A stretch of DNA of 64,000 nucleotides from Gorsachius magnificus (taxonomy: Eukaryota > Chordata > Aves > Pelecaniformes > Ardeidae): positions 158,784,201 through 158,848,200 of the forward strand of contig CM067082.1 in assembly GCA_034008185.1 (NCBI GenBank). The letters are read 5' to 3'. This document shows positions 33,161 through 44,934 of this stretch, one piece after another; within the stretch, counting starts at the first letter, position 1; every line of letters starts with the position of its first letter. The position numbers and the translations under genes were made by a program. The notes below the pieces were generated by a model. The model was not told where the DNA came from and ran no database searches. It worked only from the letters and a program-made list of their open reading frames with translations.

Positions 33161-33528
33161 AGCTCCCGGGAACACGCGTGGTTCGTGACCCGCGCCGGAC
33201 GCAGGAGGGGATCGGGCAGCTCTGCGCCGGGGGCACTGTGCCAACGTGGGCGTCCCGCTGCGGGCCCCGCTCGCTGCCCGCTCCCACGCTCCAGCGCCCG
33301 GGGGCCAGGACGAGACCCTCCTTTCCCCCGGGGCCGACAGCCGAGCTCCGTTACGCTGATACCGGAGGAAAAGAGCGCGCCCCTCACCTCTCCCGAGGCA
33401 CCGGGAACGGCAACGGCCCCGCTGCCGTCCCCTGCGCACCCCACGGCTCCACAGCCGCGGGGGGACCGCCTGCCCGGGCCCGGCGGGAGCCCCGAGCCCC
33501 GCGCCCCCCGCCCCCCCGGGCCGCTCAC

Positions 33529-33548
33529 CGCCGCCGCCCGGCCGCCAT
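33529..33548 (-). other. Candidate short first exon, ATGGCGGCC then splice donor
   Basis: On the minus strand ATGGCGGCCGGGCGGCGGCG is followed directly by GTGAGCGG, a strong donor. It would give a 20-nt coding start (MAAGRR) in phase 2, or more likely a noncoding first exon of the THAP gene: the AAGATGGCGGC around the ATG is also a YY1 site. No acceptor for the next exon could be fixed. Confidence 0.35.
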
Positions 33549-33710
33549 CTTCCCTCGTGGCGTCCCGCCCCGCCCCTCGCCGGCAGGCGGCAGCCAATCG
33601 GGGGCGCCTCCTGGCTCGCGGCAGACAGGGCGCTGATTGGCCAGCGTGAGCACGCGGGGAAGGGAGGGGATTGCAAGCCCGCGCCTTCCCGTTGTCATAG
33701 CAACGACGAG
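33530..33710. promoter_or_regulatory. CpG promoter with YY1, CCAAT and RFX X-box motifs
   Basis: Within 180 bp lie AAGATGGCGGC on the minus strand (33541-33551, YY1 consensus), AGCCAATCGG at about 33592, an inverted CCAAT (CTGATTGGCC) at about 33632, and GTTGTCATAGCAAC at 33691-33704, a near-palindromic RFX X-box. CpG density is high. This is a plausible housekeeping-type promoter for the minus-strand THAP gene, possibly bidirectional. Confidence 0.55.
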
Positions 33711-34017
33711 AGCCGCGCCGCGGCCCAGCGAGGCAGGGCATCTCCCTGACAATTTTCATTAAAAAAAAAAAAAAAAATAAAGAGAAATTTCCAACGCACA
33801 AAACCCCCAAAACCGAACAAAGCGGAACGACAAGACGCGCGGCAGGCGGCTGCGCAACAGAATTTGTCACACGCGGCTGGGGGCGAAGGGGCGCTGAGCT
33901 GGAGCGGGCTCTGCCCCGCCTCGCCCGGCCCCGCCGCTGCCGTGGTTTTGGGGGTTTTTGTTCCCCTCACCAGGCTCCAGGGCATCGCCACGGTGACAGG
34001 CGATACCTCCAGGCTCT

Positions 34018-34023
34018 TTTATT
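34018..34023 (-). promoter_or_regulatory. Poly(A) signal AATAAA for gene C
   Basis: TTTATT on the plus strand, 940 bp after the gene C stop. The 3' UTR would be about 34000-34958. No other exon is seen in that interval. Confidence 0.55.
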
Positions 34024-34958
34024 ACCAAAAGGAACGAAGCGCCGTCTCACGGCGCGTCGGCCTCCCAACGGCGCTCTGCCCCCCCCCCCGCCCCCCGAAG
34101 AGGCGCCGAGCACGGGCGAGAAGCGTTGCTGCAGGAGGACGCTCCGCGAGCGCCCGCACGTCCCCCTTCTCCCGGGATTCCGAAAACCGAACACGCGCAG
34201 AAGACCTGTAACAACGCGGAGACGTAAGCGCAACACAACTTTAAGGCTATGCAAAATGGAAGCCCTGCTCGGGGCTTCCCAGCCCGTTTGACACCCCCCC
34301 CGGCGGGGGACGCCGGCCTTCAGGAATCCTCCGGGGCCGCAGCAGCTCCGCCGTGGAGCTGCGGGAAGGAGCTGCCTCTCCGGCTCCCCTCCCCGCTCTC
34401 CAGTTCGCCGCTTCCCGAAGAGGCTTCTTTCCAACAGCCGCGGGGTCAACGCTGCTCCTCTCGAAGCATCTCGCGCGAGCCGTCGCTTCCCGGCGCCGTT
34501 TCGCTCCTCCCGTGGAGAATCAGCAACCTGAACGCGGTTTCAGCCCCGGCCCCCCACGCCAGGCTCTCGGGGGCCTGGGGAGAACATTTCAGGCATTCTC
34601 CAGCCGGAAGCGTTAGGAATTGTTCTGCGTGTCGCTGCGATTTCTCTCCCGTGGGGATTCACCGCTGGCGGTAACTGAGCACCGCAGGATTCCCACCCAG
34701 CTCCAGCGCGTCCCCGCCCGCTCCAGGCACCGGTGAAAGCTGTGAAACAGCTCCGCAGACGGCTGCAACGCGGTCCGTGGGCAATAACCCCCCAAACCCT
34801 CTCCTTTCGCCCGGGAGGGGGCTCAGGGTGGTTCTTCACAGCGTCCCCCTCCCACCAGGGTCCAGCACGGAGCTGGGAGATGCTGCCCGCGGCCCTGGTC
34901 CTGCCCAGCTAGGGCGATAGCCAAGGGGGCCACGAACCCCCCGGCTGGAGGGGGTTTT

Positions 34959-36004
34959 CTAGATGGAGTGCATTACAGACCCCCGGATCTCGGTGCAGGG
35001 CCAGCCCGCCAACGCCAGGTGTGTTTCTTGCACGTGACTTTCCTGATGCTTCATGAAACTCCTGCGGAGCACAAACCTTTTCCTGCAGAGGGGGCACTGG
35101 AAGAGCCCCTCTCCCAGGTGCCGGCGCTGGTGGTTGAGGAGGTAATCCTTTCTCCTGTAGCTTTTGTCACACTCGGAGCACTTGTACGGCCTCTCTCCCG
35201 TGTGAGTCATCTGGTGCCTAACGAGCCACGAATGGCAAACGAAGCTTTTCCCACAGTCGCTGCAAATGTAGGACTTGCCCCTGCCCTGGCTGGGCTGCTG
35301 GCTTGCCGGGCTGCCCCTGGGCGCCGAGTGCTGCCTGCAGCCGGTGCAGGCCTCCGCCTTGTCCTGCGGGTGCTCCCAGCAGGGGCCGCCTAACGGGTTT
35401 TCGGCAGGGAAGTTCTCCTCGCTTTCCGCAGACAGCTGCTCCTCTCCGCCGAGGCCGCCGTGCTCCCGGAGCCTGATTCCGCCCGCAGGGTTCTCTCCAC
35501 GCTCGGTGCGGGCCGCCGGCTGCGGCCCCAGGGGCAGCCCCTCGCAGGAGGCAGGAGCCACCCCCTGCCCGATTCCCTTCTCACCCGCAGCGCACGGCTG
35601 CGAGTGCAGCAGGTGGAACACCCTTTCGCCGAGGCTCTTCTCACACGCGGGGCCCGGGAACATCTCCCCTCCTCGGGCTCCCTGCGGAGCCTGAAGATGT
35701 TCCTGCTGGCTGGGGTTCCTCTCGCATTTGTTGTACGCGCACGGTCTCTTTCGGACGCTGTTTTCCTGAGCGCTGAAGAAATCCAAGTGCTCACCGAAGC
35801 CTCGATCGTACTGAGCGTCACCCCCAAGGCCGCTCCCGGAGGGGTTTGTTTCCATCATTTCTGAATTCCACTGACTGTCCCACGTCACCCCGGGGCTGGG
35901 ATCCTTGGAAAACTTCTCTCCAGGCCTTCCTGGTACCTCTGCGTCACACGCCGTACTTTCGAAGCAATCTGCTGGGGGGTCCCTCTTTGTGCTTTCATCG
36001 TGCG
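34959..36004 (-). CDS. Gene C terminal exon: three C2H2 fingers, intact
   Basis: The acceptor TCTTGTTTCAG ends at 36005 and the 1046-nt length fits a phase-1 opening. About 230 residues of hydrophilic linker with scattered cysteines and histidines precede three canonical fingers at the C-terminus: [42 protein letters not shown] and [21 protein letters not shown]. Stop TAG at 34959-34961. Confidence 0.9.
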
Positions 36005-39000
36005 CTGAAACAAGACAGATTTCAGTCTTTCAATTAAGGAAGGCACTTAAGAATATCCCTCCAAGTCTCCAGCCACGTCCCGCTAACGGAAAGACAGAGT
36101 AAATAAGGTGGGAGGCTTCGATACTGAGGGGAAGAGCCAGCACTGGCGTTCTGCTGAAACAAAAACTCCAGGAAAATAAAAGGTCTTTTTGCAATTATTT
36201 TTTTAAACCTATGTGGAAATCCACTAACGCAGCGTTTCACCTTCACCCCCTTGTTCCAAAGCCTGAAGGGTGAGGCCTAAGCTCCCCGCCAGAGCGGACA
36301 CCGTCCCACCTCGCGGCTCCCAGTGCTCCCCAGACGCTCCAGCGAGCATCCAGAGAAGCGAGGGCCCAGGCTGAGGCAGCGCAGCCAGCTCAGCGTGGGT
36401 GCACCCCTTCTTGCACGTGAACCGTTGGCTCTGCAGGCTGGGCGTCTGTGGGGAGACGCTCGCCTCGCCGTGCCTTTGTTCGGAGAGCTCGGGGCAGCGG
36501 CAAGTGAAGAGGAAGGCTCTCACACCTTAGAAGCGATCCCCAGAGAGGCACGCCGCTCGGGCTGGATGCAGAGGCATGGCCAGGCTGAGAGCTGTCGGTC
36601 AGACTGCCCCCTCCTGCCCCGAGGCGCCTCTCCTGCTTTCCTTGGCCAACATTTACCACCCCTGATAACCCTACCCAAAAAGGCACGTGGCGCCTTAGCT
36701 GCGTAGGCACAGCTCTGGATTTGCCGTTGGACAAATCTGTTCTGCCGACCTGCCAATTCCCTCGTTCTGCAATTACAATTTCCCATGACAAATACCCAGG
36801 GTTTCTTTTCCCAGACCATCGTCACCAAAGCTATTCAGCCCAGCTCCCTAACGCTCCGTGATTTTGCTGTCCCCTAAGACCTGTGACCCTTCCAACGTCT
36901 GAGAGCTGCTACGGAAAGACTCCACCGAGCATCACGAAGGACCACGGGTCTCAGCAGCGCCAGCCAGGTAAGTCCACAGTTACCTGCACCACACGAACAT
37001 CCTGAGCTCTCATTTCTCTGGCTGCGTACCGGCACACCAGCACACAAACGTGTTACCACAGGCCAAGCTAAAGCGTGAACATGAAAGGCACCGGTTGCTC
37101 GACGGCAATTGTCTGAGCATGTCCTCGCACTCCAGTAACTCCAGGTTATGCGTAAGCACGGACTGGAAGGGCTGGGAGGAGCCCACCCTGCGAGCTCTCT
37201 CAGAGCAGCTGGACAGCTCTCCCTCGGGAAGGAGTTCGGTGGAGCTGAGCCAGCCGCACACCACGGTCCTGGCTGACCTTTGTGGGGCAAAACCATTCAC
37301 GTCGGCAGTTCCCAGCACACTGAGAGTTTATCCCCTGATCTACTCCACAGCAACTTCCTCGCGTGCCCGCGAATGTTTCGACAGCTCACATGAAGCGAAG
37401 GAATACCAGGCTACCACACAAACTGCACCCTCTGCACCCCCTCCTCGGTTACCCACTCAGGAGCTACACTGAGCGCTGCCGGGCTGTGGCCCAGGAGCTT
37501 GTATTTAATTAAACATCCCCGTCCAAACTGCACACCCCTTCCCTGAGGTTAAGCCTCGACCCAAAGATGAATCTCCCTCTCTTAACTCCACCTCAAGCAC
37601 GACCCATACTCCAAGTGTGCTCGGGACAAAACCTCCTCCGAAGGACCGTTAGCGTGTTCATCTCCTGACAGAACATCCTAAAACTGCTTTGCATTAAAGG
37701 CACCTTCTCGTTTGCTGCAGGACATCAGCAAATCAGGGCTCCACGCTCGCCAGTACCAGGTTTAGACACCATCAAGGCAGCTGGAAATACAAACTTGATC
37801 CATAAGGCCTGAGCGCATCACCACGCTTGCCTAAAGAGAAACCCCGAGACAGCGCCTAGGCCAGGTTTAGGGCAGCTGAAGGAGGAAGGAGCCTCTTCAG
37901 CTGACAGAATCTGGAATTTCTCTGCACAAATATTAACTGGCAGACTGAGGCTGGTTCCAGTTCTTTCGCGGCTTACATGATAAGATCGTGACATTTCATA
38001 TAGTATAAAAAAATGCTTTAAATTAGATTCACCGTCCCAGAAATCTCAGCTGAAATCCATTACTGACCCGGACTTGGACCTGTAGAGATTTCTTCTTTCT
38101 CCAAGTCTTGTCGTTCAGGGCAGCGTGGCTCCTCCTCTTGTTTAATCCATGATAAAACATCGGTTGCGTAAGTCTGAAATCCTGTTCATCAGGGAGAATT
38201 CACACAGTTGAGAAACACTGGAGAAGGAGGCAAAGCTCGGAAGATTCGTGAGTTCACAAAGATAAGAAAAGTGCTGACAGAGCCTCGGGGAAGACAGGAC
38301 GCACAGAGCCACCCGAGGGGTAATTCCTGCAGCGGGAGGTTTTGCCAGGGAATCCTCACCTGTGTCGGGGTCTCCCGGGAGGTCCTCGCCCTCTGCGCCT
38401 GGCAGCTCCCTGGCGTACGCCTCCTCGCCTTTCGTGGCCTGACTTGAAGCCTCAGGCTCATAAACCACTTGCTCTGCTAAAGGAGAAAATTCCAGACAGG
38501 CGTATCATAAAAGCCTAAACTCGGGACTTCACAAGGGCTCGTTTTCCCCCAAGCCAACCCTATATTTTACACAGGCTCCCATAAGCCCAGTTTCTTCACC
38601 AAACCTGATGGAAAGGTGTAAAAATCCCAGTTGGTCACGTACACGGGAAGCCAAGTAAAATCACAGTGGGGGCAAGAAGTAGAGCTGCTACCCTTCGTGA
38701 AGAGTAAAGGACAGGCAAGCTCCAAAGCAGAATATTTACAACGCAAAGAGGTGAGAAGGCAGGGAATGTGTCCCTGGGCTGTGCGGCCTCCCCGGGTACC
38801 ACCCGTTACAGCAACAGCTCTAGCAAGGAGTCGGTGCGCTCGCTCACGAAGGCAGAAAAAACGGAGAAGAGAAGGGAGGAGGGAAAAAGCAACCTAAAGC
38901 CTCTGGATATGCAGGAGGAGAGGCGCTGCGGCCCCTGCAAGAGAAGGCTGCACAGTCCTGCCTCCACGCCATCGCAGCCCCGTGCGGCAGATGGCACCAG

Positions 39001-40850
39001 TCACAGACCTCATTCCGCACGGATTTCTGCCTCCTCCAAGCTAACCCATCAGCCCCAAAACGCGACTAAGGCCCACTTTGTGCTAGATATTTAACCAGCT
39101 TAGAGCTATCAACTCGAGGCAAGCAAAGTAAGGAGTTTAAGGGAGAATGAAACATTTCCTCTTCCACGCTGCACTGCGTGGATGAAAAATGGCCGCACAC
39201 TCTGCAACACCAATGAGAAGGCAAAGACAAAACCCCAGCCCTCACCCGTCAGGACTGGTGGCAAGTCGGTTCAAACCCTGTGAGCTTTTCATAAAAGGTT
39301 TGGAATACAGGAGAAGAGGTGGAAAAAACCCAAAACCCGTGGAATTTAATCCCTCTGTTTCATTTTCCCTCCGAGGCACGCAGTTACTCACCCAGGCAGG
39401 GCTCTTCAGGAGCTTCTCCAGCCTCCTCCTCCTGCTGCTCTGCAGCGCACAACTCTTCCTCTTGCTTAATATGGATTATGCCGTCTTCTGTTAATAGGAA
39501 CCAATTTCATTTTAATTCCATACACAAAATCAATTCCAACTCTCGCCCCGTCCCAGGCACAGCAGCTCTGTTCTAGCTCACATTCTAGAGAAAACCTCAC
39601 TTCAGTTCTAGTTCTCACTGACCACCGCCTCTTAAACAGACCTAAAATATTTGTCACAAAACCCTCAGCAGATGTTTCGGCTTCAGAAACACACAGGGCT
39701 TTCACGCAAGTGGAACGGCCATTTTGTCGCAGTGCCCACGAGCAAATGAAAATGACCCCGGGAGAGGAAAGCGCCACTGGAATTCTCCTTCTCGAGGTCT
39801 GTTTCTCTTTTGGCTCTGCCAGAGTTGTGCCATTCCCTTTTCAGCCGCTTTCGGTAAAACACACACCACTTCTAACCCATCGGAAAAGCGCTTACGAGAA
39901 CGATGAACAAAACTACTGAAAAACAACCCCCCAAAATTTAAATACACATGGAAAACCAGACAAGCTAATGCTCTGCACATTACCCTTATACCCCCAACAC
40001 AACCGATGAATATTTTGCGCGCGTGCAAAACCAACGCCGTTGTGTACATTTGTGCACGCAGACTAGAAACTCCCCTTGACAGCCAGCCTTCAGACTGGGA
40101 AACGGAATGCCATCCCACTTCGACTGGGGACGCAGCCTAACGGCAAGGGGACTGCAAGGCTCGACACAGGCAGCTCAGCAACCGGGAGAGGGGAAGAAAG
40201 GCGGTTTGCTGTCGGGTTCTGGTAAGACTGGGAGGGATGAGATGCCCAACAGCCAGGTTTGGGAGCGCCGTGGGGAGAGGCTGCTGTCCCAAAAAGAGCC
40301 CAGCTGCCGCGTTTTTGGCGGCCTGCGTCCCGACAGCCCGCTCTTCCCAAAGCCACTCACCGGCACCGGTCCCCGCAGGGTCACCTCTCCCATCCCCATC
40401 CTCGCAGCTCCGAGCACACGGCTGGTTCACGTCTTCCGACCGGGCCTGGGCATCGCGTGTGGGTGCGTCCGGCTCTGCGGGAGGCGTGAGGTGAGGCGCG
40501 GCCGGGGGTCCCGCCTGCGCGGCAGCGGGCGGGGGGCACGGCGGGGACCCGCTCCCTGCCCACCTCCCGCTCCCACCCCTGCCCAGCGGCGCCCGGGGGC
40601 GGCGGGCCCTTACCGAGGGAGAGCAGCATGGGTAGTTGCTCCTCATGACGGCGCGGTGCAGGGCCCGCTGCCAGCCGCGCAGCGCCCGCCACTCCTGCTC
40701 GCTGAAGTGCCCCGCCCCGGCCCGGCCCCGCCGGCCCGGGCCGCGCTGCCTCCCGGCCGCCGCCGGCCGCCCCGCGCCTCACCGGCACCCGACGGGCCCC
40801 GCCGCCGCTCTCCAGCTGCCGCTCCAGCGCCTGGAGGCGGCCCCGGAGGG
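34959..40850 (-). CDS. Gene C: KRAB-type C2H2 zinc-finger gene with a damaged KRAB exon
   Basis: Exons on the minus strand: a short leucine-rich segment at about 40799-40846 ([11 protein letters not shown]), the KRAB remnant at about 40614-40728, then 40361-40474, 39392-39487, 38360-38473 and 38068-38181, all phase 1-1 with GT-AG, and the terminal finger exon 34959-36004. Two linkers carry SUMO-like IKQE motifs (HIKQEEELC in 39392-39487, SWIKQEEEP in 38068-38181). From 40474 downstream the frame is intact. No DUF3669 exon or 24-nt first exon was found, and the KRAB box lacks its start and has a one-base shift. Translation may begin in a linker exon, or the KRAB segment may be misassembled GC-rich sequence. 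The product is expected to be a nuclear DNA-binding protein. Confidence 0.65.
36005..38067 (-). other. Intron of gene C; no exon seen
   Basis: Ordinary unique sequence without strong repeats. The flanking exons join in phase 1, so an additional phase 1-1 exon could be hidden, but I saw none with the family's motifs. Confidence 0.5.
40614..40728 (-). pseudogene. Gene C KRAB-A exon, N-terminally lost and frameshifted
   Basis: Recognisable KRAB residues are [20 protein letters not shown] and VMRSNY, then the frame moves by one base before PMLLSLG and the GTAAGG donor. The usual opening [10 protein letters not shown] is missing. In its place is a GC-only tract following RRVPVR, with no acceptor. 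Either part of the exon was lost or this very GC-rich segment is misassembled. Confidence 0.65.
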
Positions 40851-40919
40851 AGGGCGCGGGGCGGCCGGGCCGGGGTGGACGCGGGGAGCTCGGCGCCGGG
40901 GAAGCGCGGGGCCGGCGGC

Positions 40920-41775
40920 GCCGCAGAGCCGGGAGGGATCGGGGGTCCCCTCAGAGCCGTGAGGGATCGAGGATCCTTCAGAGCCGGGAGGGACCGGGGA
41001 TCCCCTCAGAGCCGTGAGGGATCGGGGATCCTCTCAGAGCCGGGAGGGACCGGGGGTCCCCTCAGAGCCGTGATGGACCAATGTCTCCTCAGAACTGTGG
41101 GGGCTCAGCGTCCCCTCAGAGCCATGAGGGGTCAGTTCCCCACAGAGCCATGGGGGCGCAGGATCATAGAATCATAGAATCACCTCGGTTGGAAAAGACC
41201 TTTAAGATCATCGAGTCCAACCGTTAACCTAGCACTGCCATCCCACCACTAAACCATGTCCCTGAGCACCTCATCTATCCTTCTTTTAAAGACCTCAAGG
41301 GATGAGGACTCCACCACCTCCCTGGACAGCCCATTCCAGAGCCTGACAACCCTCTCGGTGAAGAAGTTTTTCCTAATGTCTAGATCCTCTCATAGCACCT
41401 CTCATAGTGAGGGTGCAGGATCCCCGCAGAGCCCCGAGGGTGCAGGATCCCCTCAGAGCCGTGAGGGTGCAGGATCCCCTCAGAGCCCCGAGGGTGCAGG
41501 ACCCCGCCCGAGGGTGCAGGATCCCCTCAGAGCCCCGAGGGTGCAGGATCCCCTCAGAGCCCCGAGGGTGCAGGATCCCCGCAGAGCCACGAGGGTGCAG
41601 GATCCCCGCAGAGCCCCGAGGGTGCAGGATCCCTGCAGAGCCGTGAGGGTGCAGGATCCCCTCAGAGCCCGAGGGTGCAGGATCCCTCGCAGAGCCCGAG
41701 GGTGCAGGATCCCCTCAGAGCCACGAGGGTGCAGGATCCCCGCAGAGCCGTGGGGACTCAGGATCTCCTCAGAGC
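40920..41775. repeat. 27-29 bp minisatellite split by a CR1 insertion
   Basis: Units like CAGAGCCGTGAGGGATCGGG fill about 40920-41160, and CAGAGCCCCGAGGGTGCAGG units with a 27-bp period fill about 41405-41775, roughly thirteen copies on the right. The two parts share GAGGG and GGATCCCCTCAGAGCC. A CR1 element lies between them. Confidence 0.85.
41163..41400 (-). mobile_element. CR1 LINE 3' end inside a minisatellite
   Basis: Starts ATCATAGAATCATAGAATCA, followed by GGTTGGAAAAGACC and GAGTCCAACCGTTAACC, and ends near TTTTTCCTAATGTCTAGATC. Minisatellite units flank it on both sides, so the CR1 arrived after the array existed. Confidence 0.9.
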
Positions 41776-41779
41776 CCAA

Positions 41780-43015
41780 GGCCTGGCCTGGTCCGCCATA
41801 CCAGGGTACAGCGCAGGGTCTCTCTGGTTCATCTCAGCATGGCTCCAGGTGCCACCACGGCCCCAGGATGGGGCAGTGAGACAGTCGTGCGGTGCAGCCC
41901 AGCCCCAGGCTTCGGTTTGCAGGATGCTGCCTGCGCGGCCCCGCTCCTCGCGGAGGGGGAGCTCCCCAGGGAGGCAGCCCTCCTAATGGACCCACCTGCA
42001 GTGGCAGCAGCCCTGCGGCTCTCCGGGTCTGCACAAGCGTTGGGAGAAGCTCTTGTCTCAGCTATGTTGCACAAACGAGAAGAAAGCCGAAGTGGTTGGA
42101 AGCCTTTATTGGAACTTGTGCACAAGGTGCACCCACAACAGGGGAATCCAGCAGATTCAGGTCTTCCAGAAGCATCCGGGATTTCCACTGCAGGCACCCC
42201 CACAAAGGCACCTTCAGTTTGGTTGGGTGACACCCCCAGGCCTTCCCTCTACGACTGACAGCTGCTGTGTGACCAACAGTCTACTTGGAATCACCACCTC
42301 ACCTTATCTTCCTGAGTTTTTAAATTTGCTCAACTGCCTGGCCATCAGCTATGCAAAATGGGACCTCCCTTACCACAGGAGGTGATCAAAACTGCCGAGT
42401 TAAAGTTCACTTGCTGACATGACCTACGTGGCTGATGTGCAGACGCTTGCTACGGGTGGGTAGGTCTCAGGACGGTGCTGTGTTCTGTCAGCTCTTTGTA
42501 GCCTCCTCCGGTAGCAGGAATCATAGAATCACAGAATCATTTAGGTTGGAAAAGACCTTTAAGATCATCAAGTCCAGCCGTTAAATCAGGTGTTTGACCT
42601 GCAGTACAACGAACTGCTCTTACCTGCTGCCTTTCAATCCTGCCTGGGTGTGTCCCATCCCATGGTGACAAGGACCTGCTTCTGGGCCAGGAGAGACTGG
42701 TGGGCTCGTTCTCCTCTCGGGGACATTCAGCCAAGCCAAGCTGGGCCTCTCAGCTCAGCACAACTGTTGTACGCACCGTGGGGCCGTGCTGAGGGCAGCT
42801 GGAGCAGAAGAATTCCCCTCTGGCATTCAGAAAGGACCAGGCCCATCCCAGGGAGGGACAGAAAGAGGCTTAAGAACCTGGCATCAGTGCTAGGTGACTC
42901 CTCCTGTGACACGCGCGTGGTTCTATCCTCTTGGTGAGGGACAGGCCTGCGGGGAGAGCCAGGCTGCCAGGGGAGGGGAGGGCTCCTCTGTACTTACACA
43001 TATTTTTCCTGTCTT
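41780..43015. other. Intergenic DNA; no convincing gene
   Basis: No recognisable exon. A minus-strand AATAAA lies at 42105-42110, but I see no associated coding sequence. A CR1 fragment lies at 42519-42592. Confidence 0.45.
42519..42592 (-). mobile_element. CR1 LINE fragment, extreme 3' end
   Basis: AATCATAGAATCACAGAATC followed by TTTAGGTTGGAAAAGACC and TTTAAGATCATCAAGTCCAG, a near-consensus CR1 end of about 75 bp. Confidence 0.9.
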
Positions 43016-43019
43016 GCAG

Positions 43020-43100
43020 TTAATCGTTCCATAAGGAGCTGGCTGCAGGAGAGCCAAACGCAGCGTTCCCTGGGATGCAAAGAATTCCTGCCTCTACATG
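43020..43100 (+). other. Orphan exon-like segment, phase 1-1, 81 nt
   Basis: A strong acceptor (TTTTTCCTGTCTTGCAG) ends at 43019 and a strong donor (CATG then GTAAGAC) begins at 43101. The open frame is NRSIRSWLQESQTQRSLGC and so on, with phases 1 and 1 as in the zinc-finger linker exons. No partner exon or homolog was seen. Confidence 0.25.
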
Positions 43101-43799
43101 GTAAGACACGGAGAGGCTTTCACAAACAAAAACCTGAAGTCATAAAGCAATAAAAAATGCAGAGCTGCTCTAACAACGGCAAGCGCTTGCAAAATGAACA
43201 GAAAGCTTGAGCTGCTTTTAAGCAAAGGAGTTTGCGTTCGCTGGAAGTTGTGAATCCAAGGCAACATTGCTGTCCTGGGTGTACCTGGAGCGGTTTATTT
43301 TTTTGCCCGCTCTTTTTCTGTGTGTGACTTTGCCTTCTTTTGTGAAGAATATCTCGGCCGAGACACCTGGCTTTGCAGTGGAGGCTGCTGTCCTGCACCA
43401 GCCTAAGCTGCAGCGGCCCGCGTAATGGCAGGTCAGGACAGAGCGGCGTGCTGAGACACGCTGCCCAAGGATGAGAAAAGCTCAGTGCTTGTTCACGGAA
43501 GGTGCGGAGACGGCACGATGCACCTCGGGATGGCTGTAGGAGACCTTGCGCTCCCCAAATCCTCCCTCCTTCCCCACCACATCTTCTCCTGCCTTCCCCC
43601 GTAGCTTCTGCTCTTTCCTGTAAACACCACTCGATCTCTGCAAGGGGAGGATTTCTCTTATTTCTCTTCTTTATCTTGGCCTCGGAAGAGCAGCGCATTT
43701 CTATGTCACCATTGCGTATGCTGATTTGGGGTCCTGCCGACTACGCCAGTCGCCTGACTTTACGCAATTTGATTCAGTAGCATTTTGGCGAGCTGAATT

Positions 43800-44388
43800 C
43801 ATTCAGCAGTTTAGAATTCATTCGTGCCTTCACAGTAAATCATGGGATGGGATCGTGATATTTTAATAGCACTCAATCATCAGTCGATTAACAAAGCAAT
43901 TGGACAAAATCTGGTTTCATCAAAACAGCAGCTTAGTTAAAGATTCAAAGATGATGAAATTCACTCTCTTACTGCATGGAAGAAGAACACAAAGGAAGAT
44001 GAAGTCGCGCTCGAGTTAGAACAATTCACGGGGAGATCGTGGATGCAGAGGATACGGAGGAGCTTCCCATTGAGTCTCGAGGTTCAGAGTAGACCCCCGT
44101 GCACTCTAAACTCCTTCTCAAAGAGGTGTCCACGTGCAGCTGGATCTGATCTGAGCCTCAGGCTTGGGCAACGGTCTATGCCTAAGGATAACACGTGTCT
44201 AGCAGCAGCCTAAGGCTCACTTTGTAATTCAACCGCACATTCATAGGTTACTTAAATCGACGCACATGTGCACACACAGGCATATTTTTCTCTCTCTCTC
44301 TTTACATGTATAAAGGTACAACCGTTAAAAATTGTGGGATATCTGAAGAACCAAGGACATTTAGCGAACAATCCAGACCAAATGCACC
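43800..44388. other. AT-moderate sequence, possibly older retroviral LTR-derived DNA
   Basis: Composition differs sharply from the GC-rich gene regions. The texture of the segment around 43840-44240 reminds me of avian ERV LTRs, but I cannot show terminal repeats or coding remnants, so this is only a suspicion. Confidence 0.25.
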
Positions 44389-44730
44389 TGTTGTTTTGTG
44401 AGCAGTAAGCCTCAAGGACTTTGTGGGAGCTGCCTGCAGTCAAATAATGATGAGAACAACCTTGAGAAGAAGAAGAAAAGGTGGTGTACGTGACTGAGAT
44501 CAGAAAGCAAAGCAGGACGCAGGTGGAGAGGACCGTGCGCGTGGACAAGAGACTTTAACGAATCGTATCGTAACTAAGAGCGCGTGGACAGACATAGTTA
44601 ACCAATTAGTGAAGAGCTTGTGCTTGATAGGGAAATAGAAGAGCTATATTAACCGGGATGTATCAACAATAAATTGGCATTTGCTTGATCACATTGATCG
44701 TGTGCAGTGTCTGTGACTTCCACGTCAACA
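44389..44730 (+). mobile_element. Probable solo LTR of an endogenous retrovirus
   Basis: About 342 bp bounded by TGTTG (44389) and CAACA (44726-44730), an inverted TG...CA end pair. Internal signals fit an LTR in order: a TATA-like GCTATATTAACC at about 44643, AATAAA at 44668-44673, then an R/U5-like CACATTGATCGTGTGCAG. No clear target-site duplication was found and no adjacent gag/pol/env was recognised. Confidence 0.5.
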
Positions 44731-44934
44731 AAAAATTCCCCTCGGGTTCAGTGAAATACTAAATCAAACGTTTCAGCATTTCCCAGTGGGTGAGGGTTGA
44801 GCCCTCAGTCTTTGGTGATGGACCTCCAATTTTCACCAACTTGAGAGCTCCGAGAGGCGTCCTGCTCAGAGGAAGGTGCTGCTCGCAGCCCGCTGTGGTC
44901 CAGGAGCTCCAAGGGCCTCACTTAAGACGCTGTT

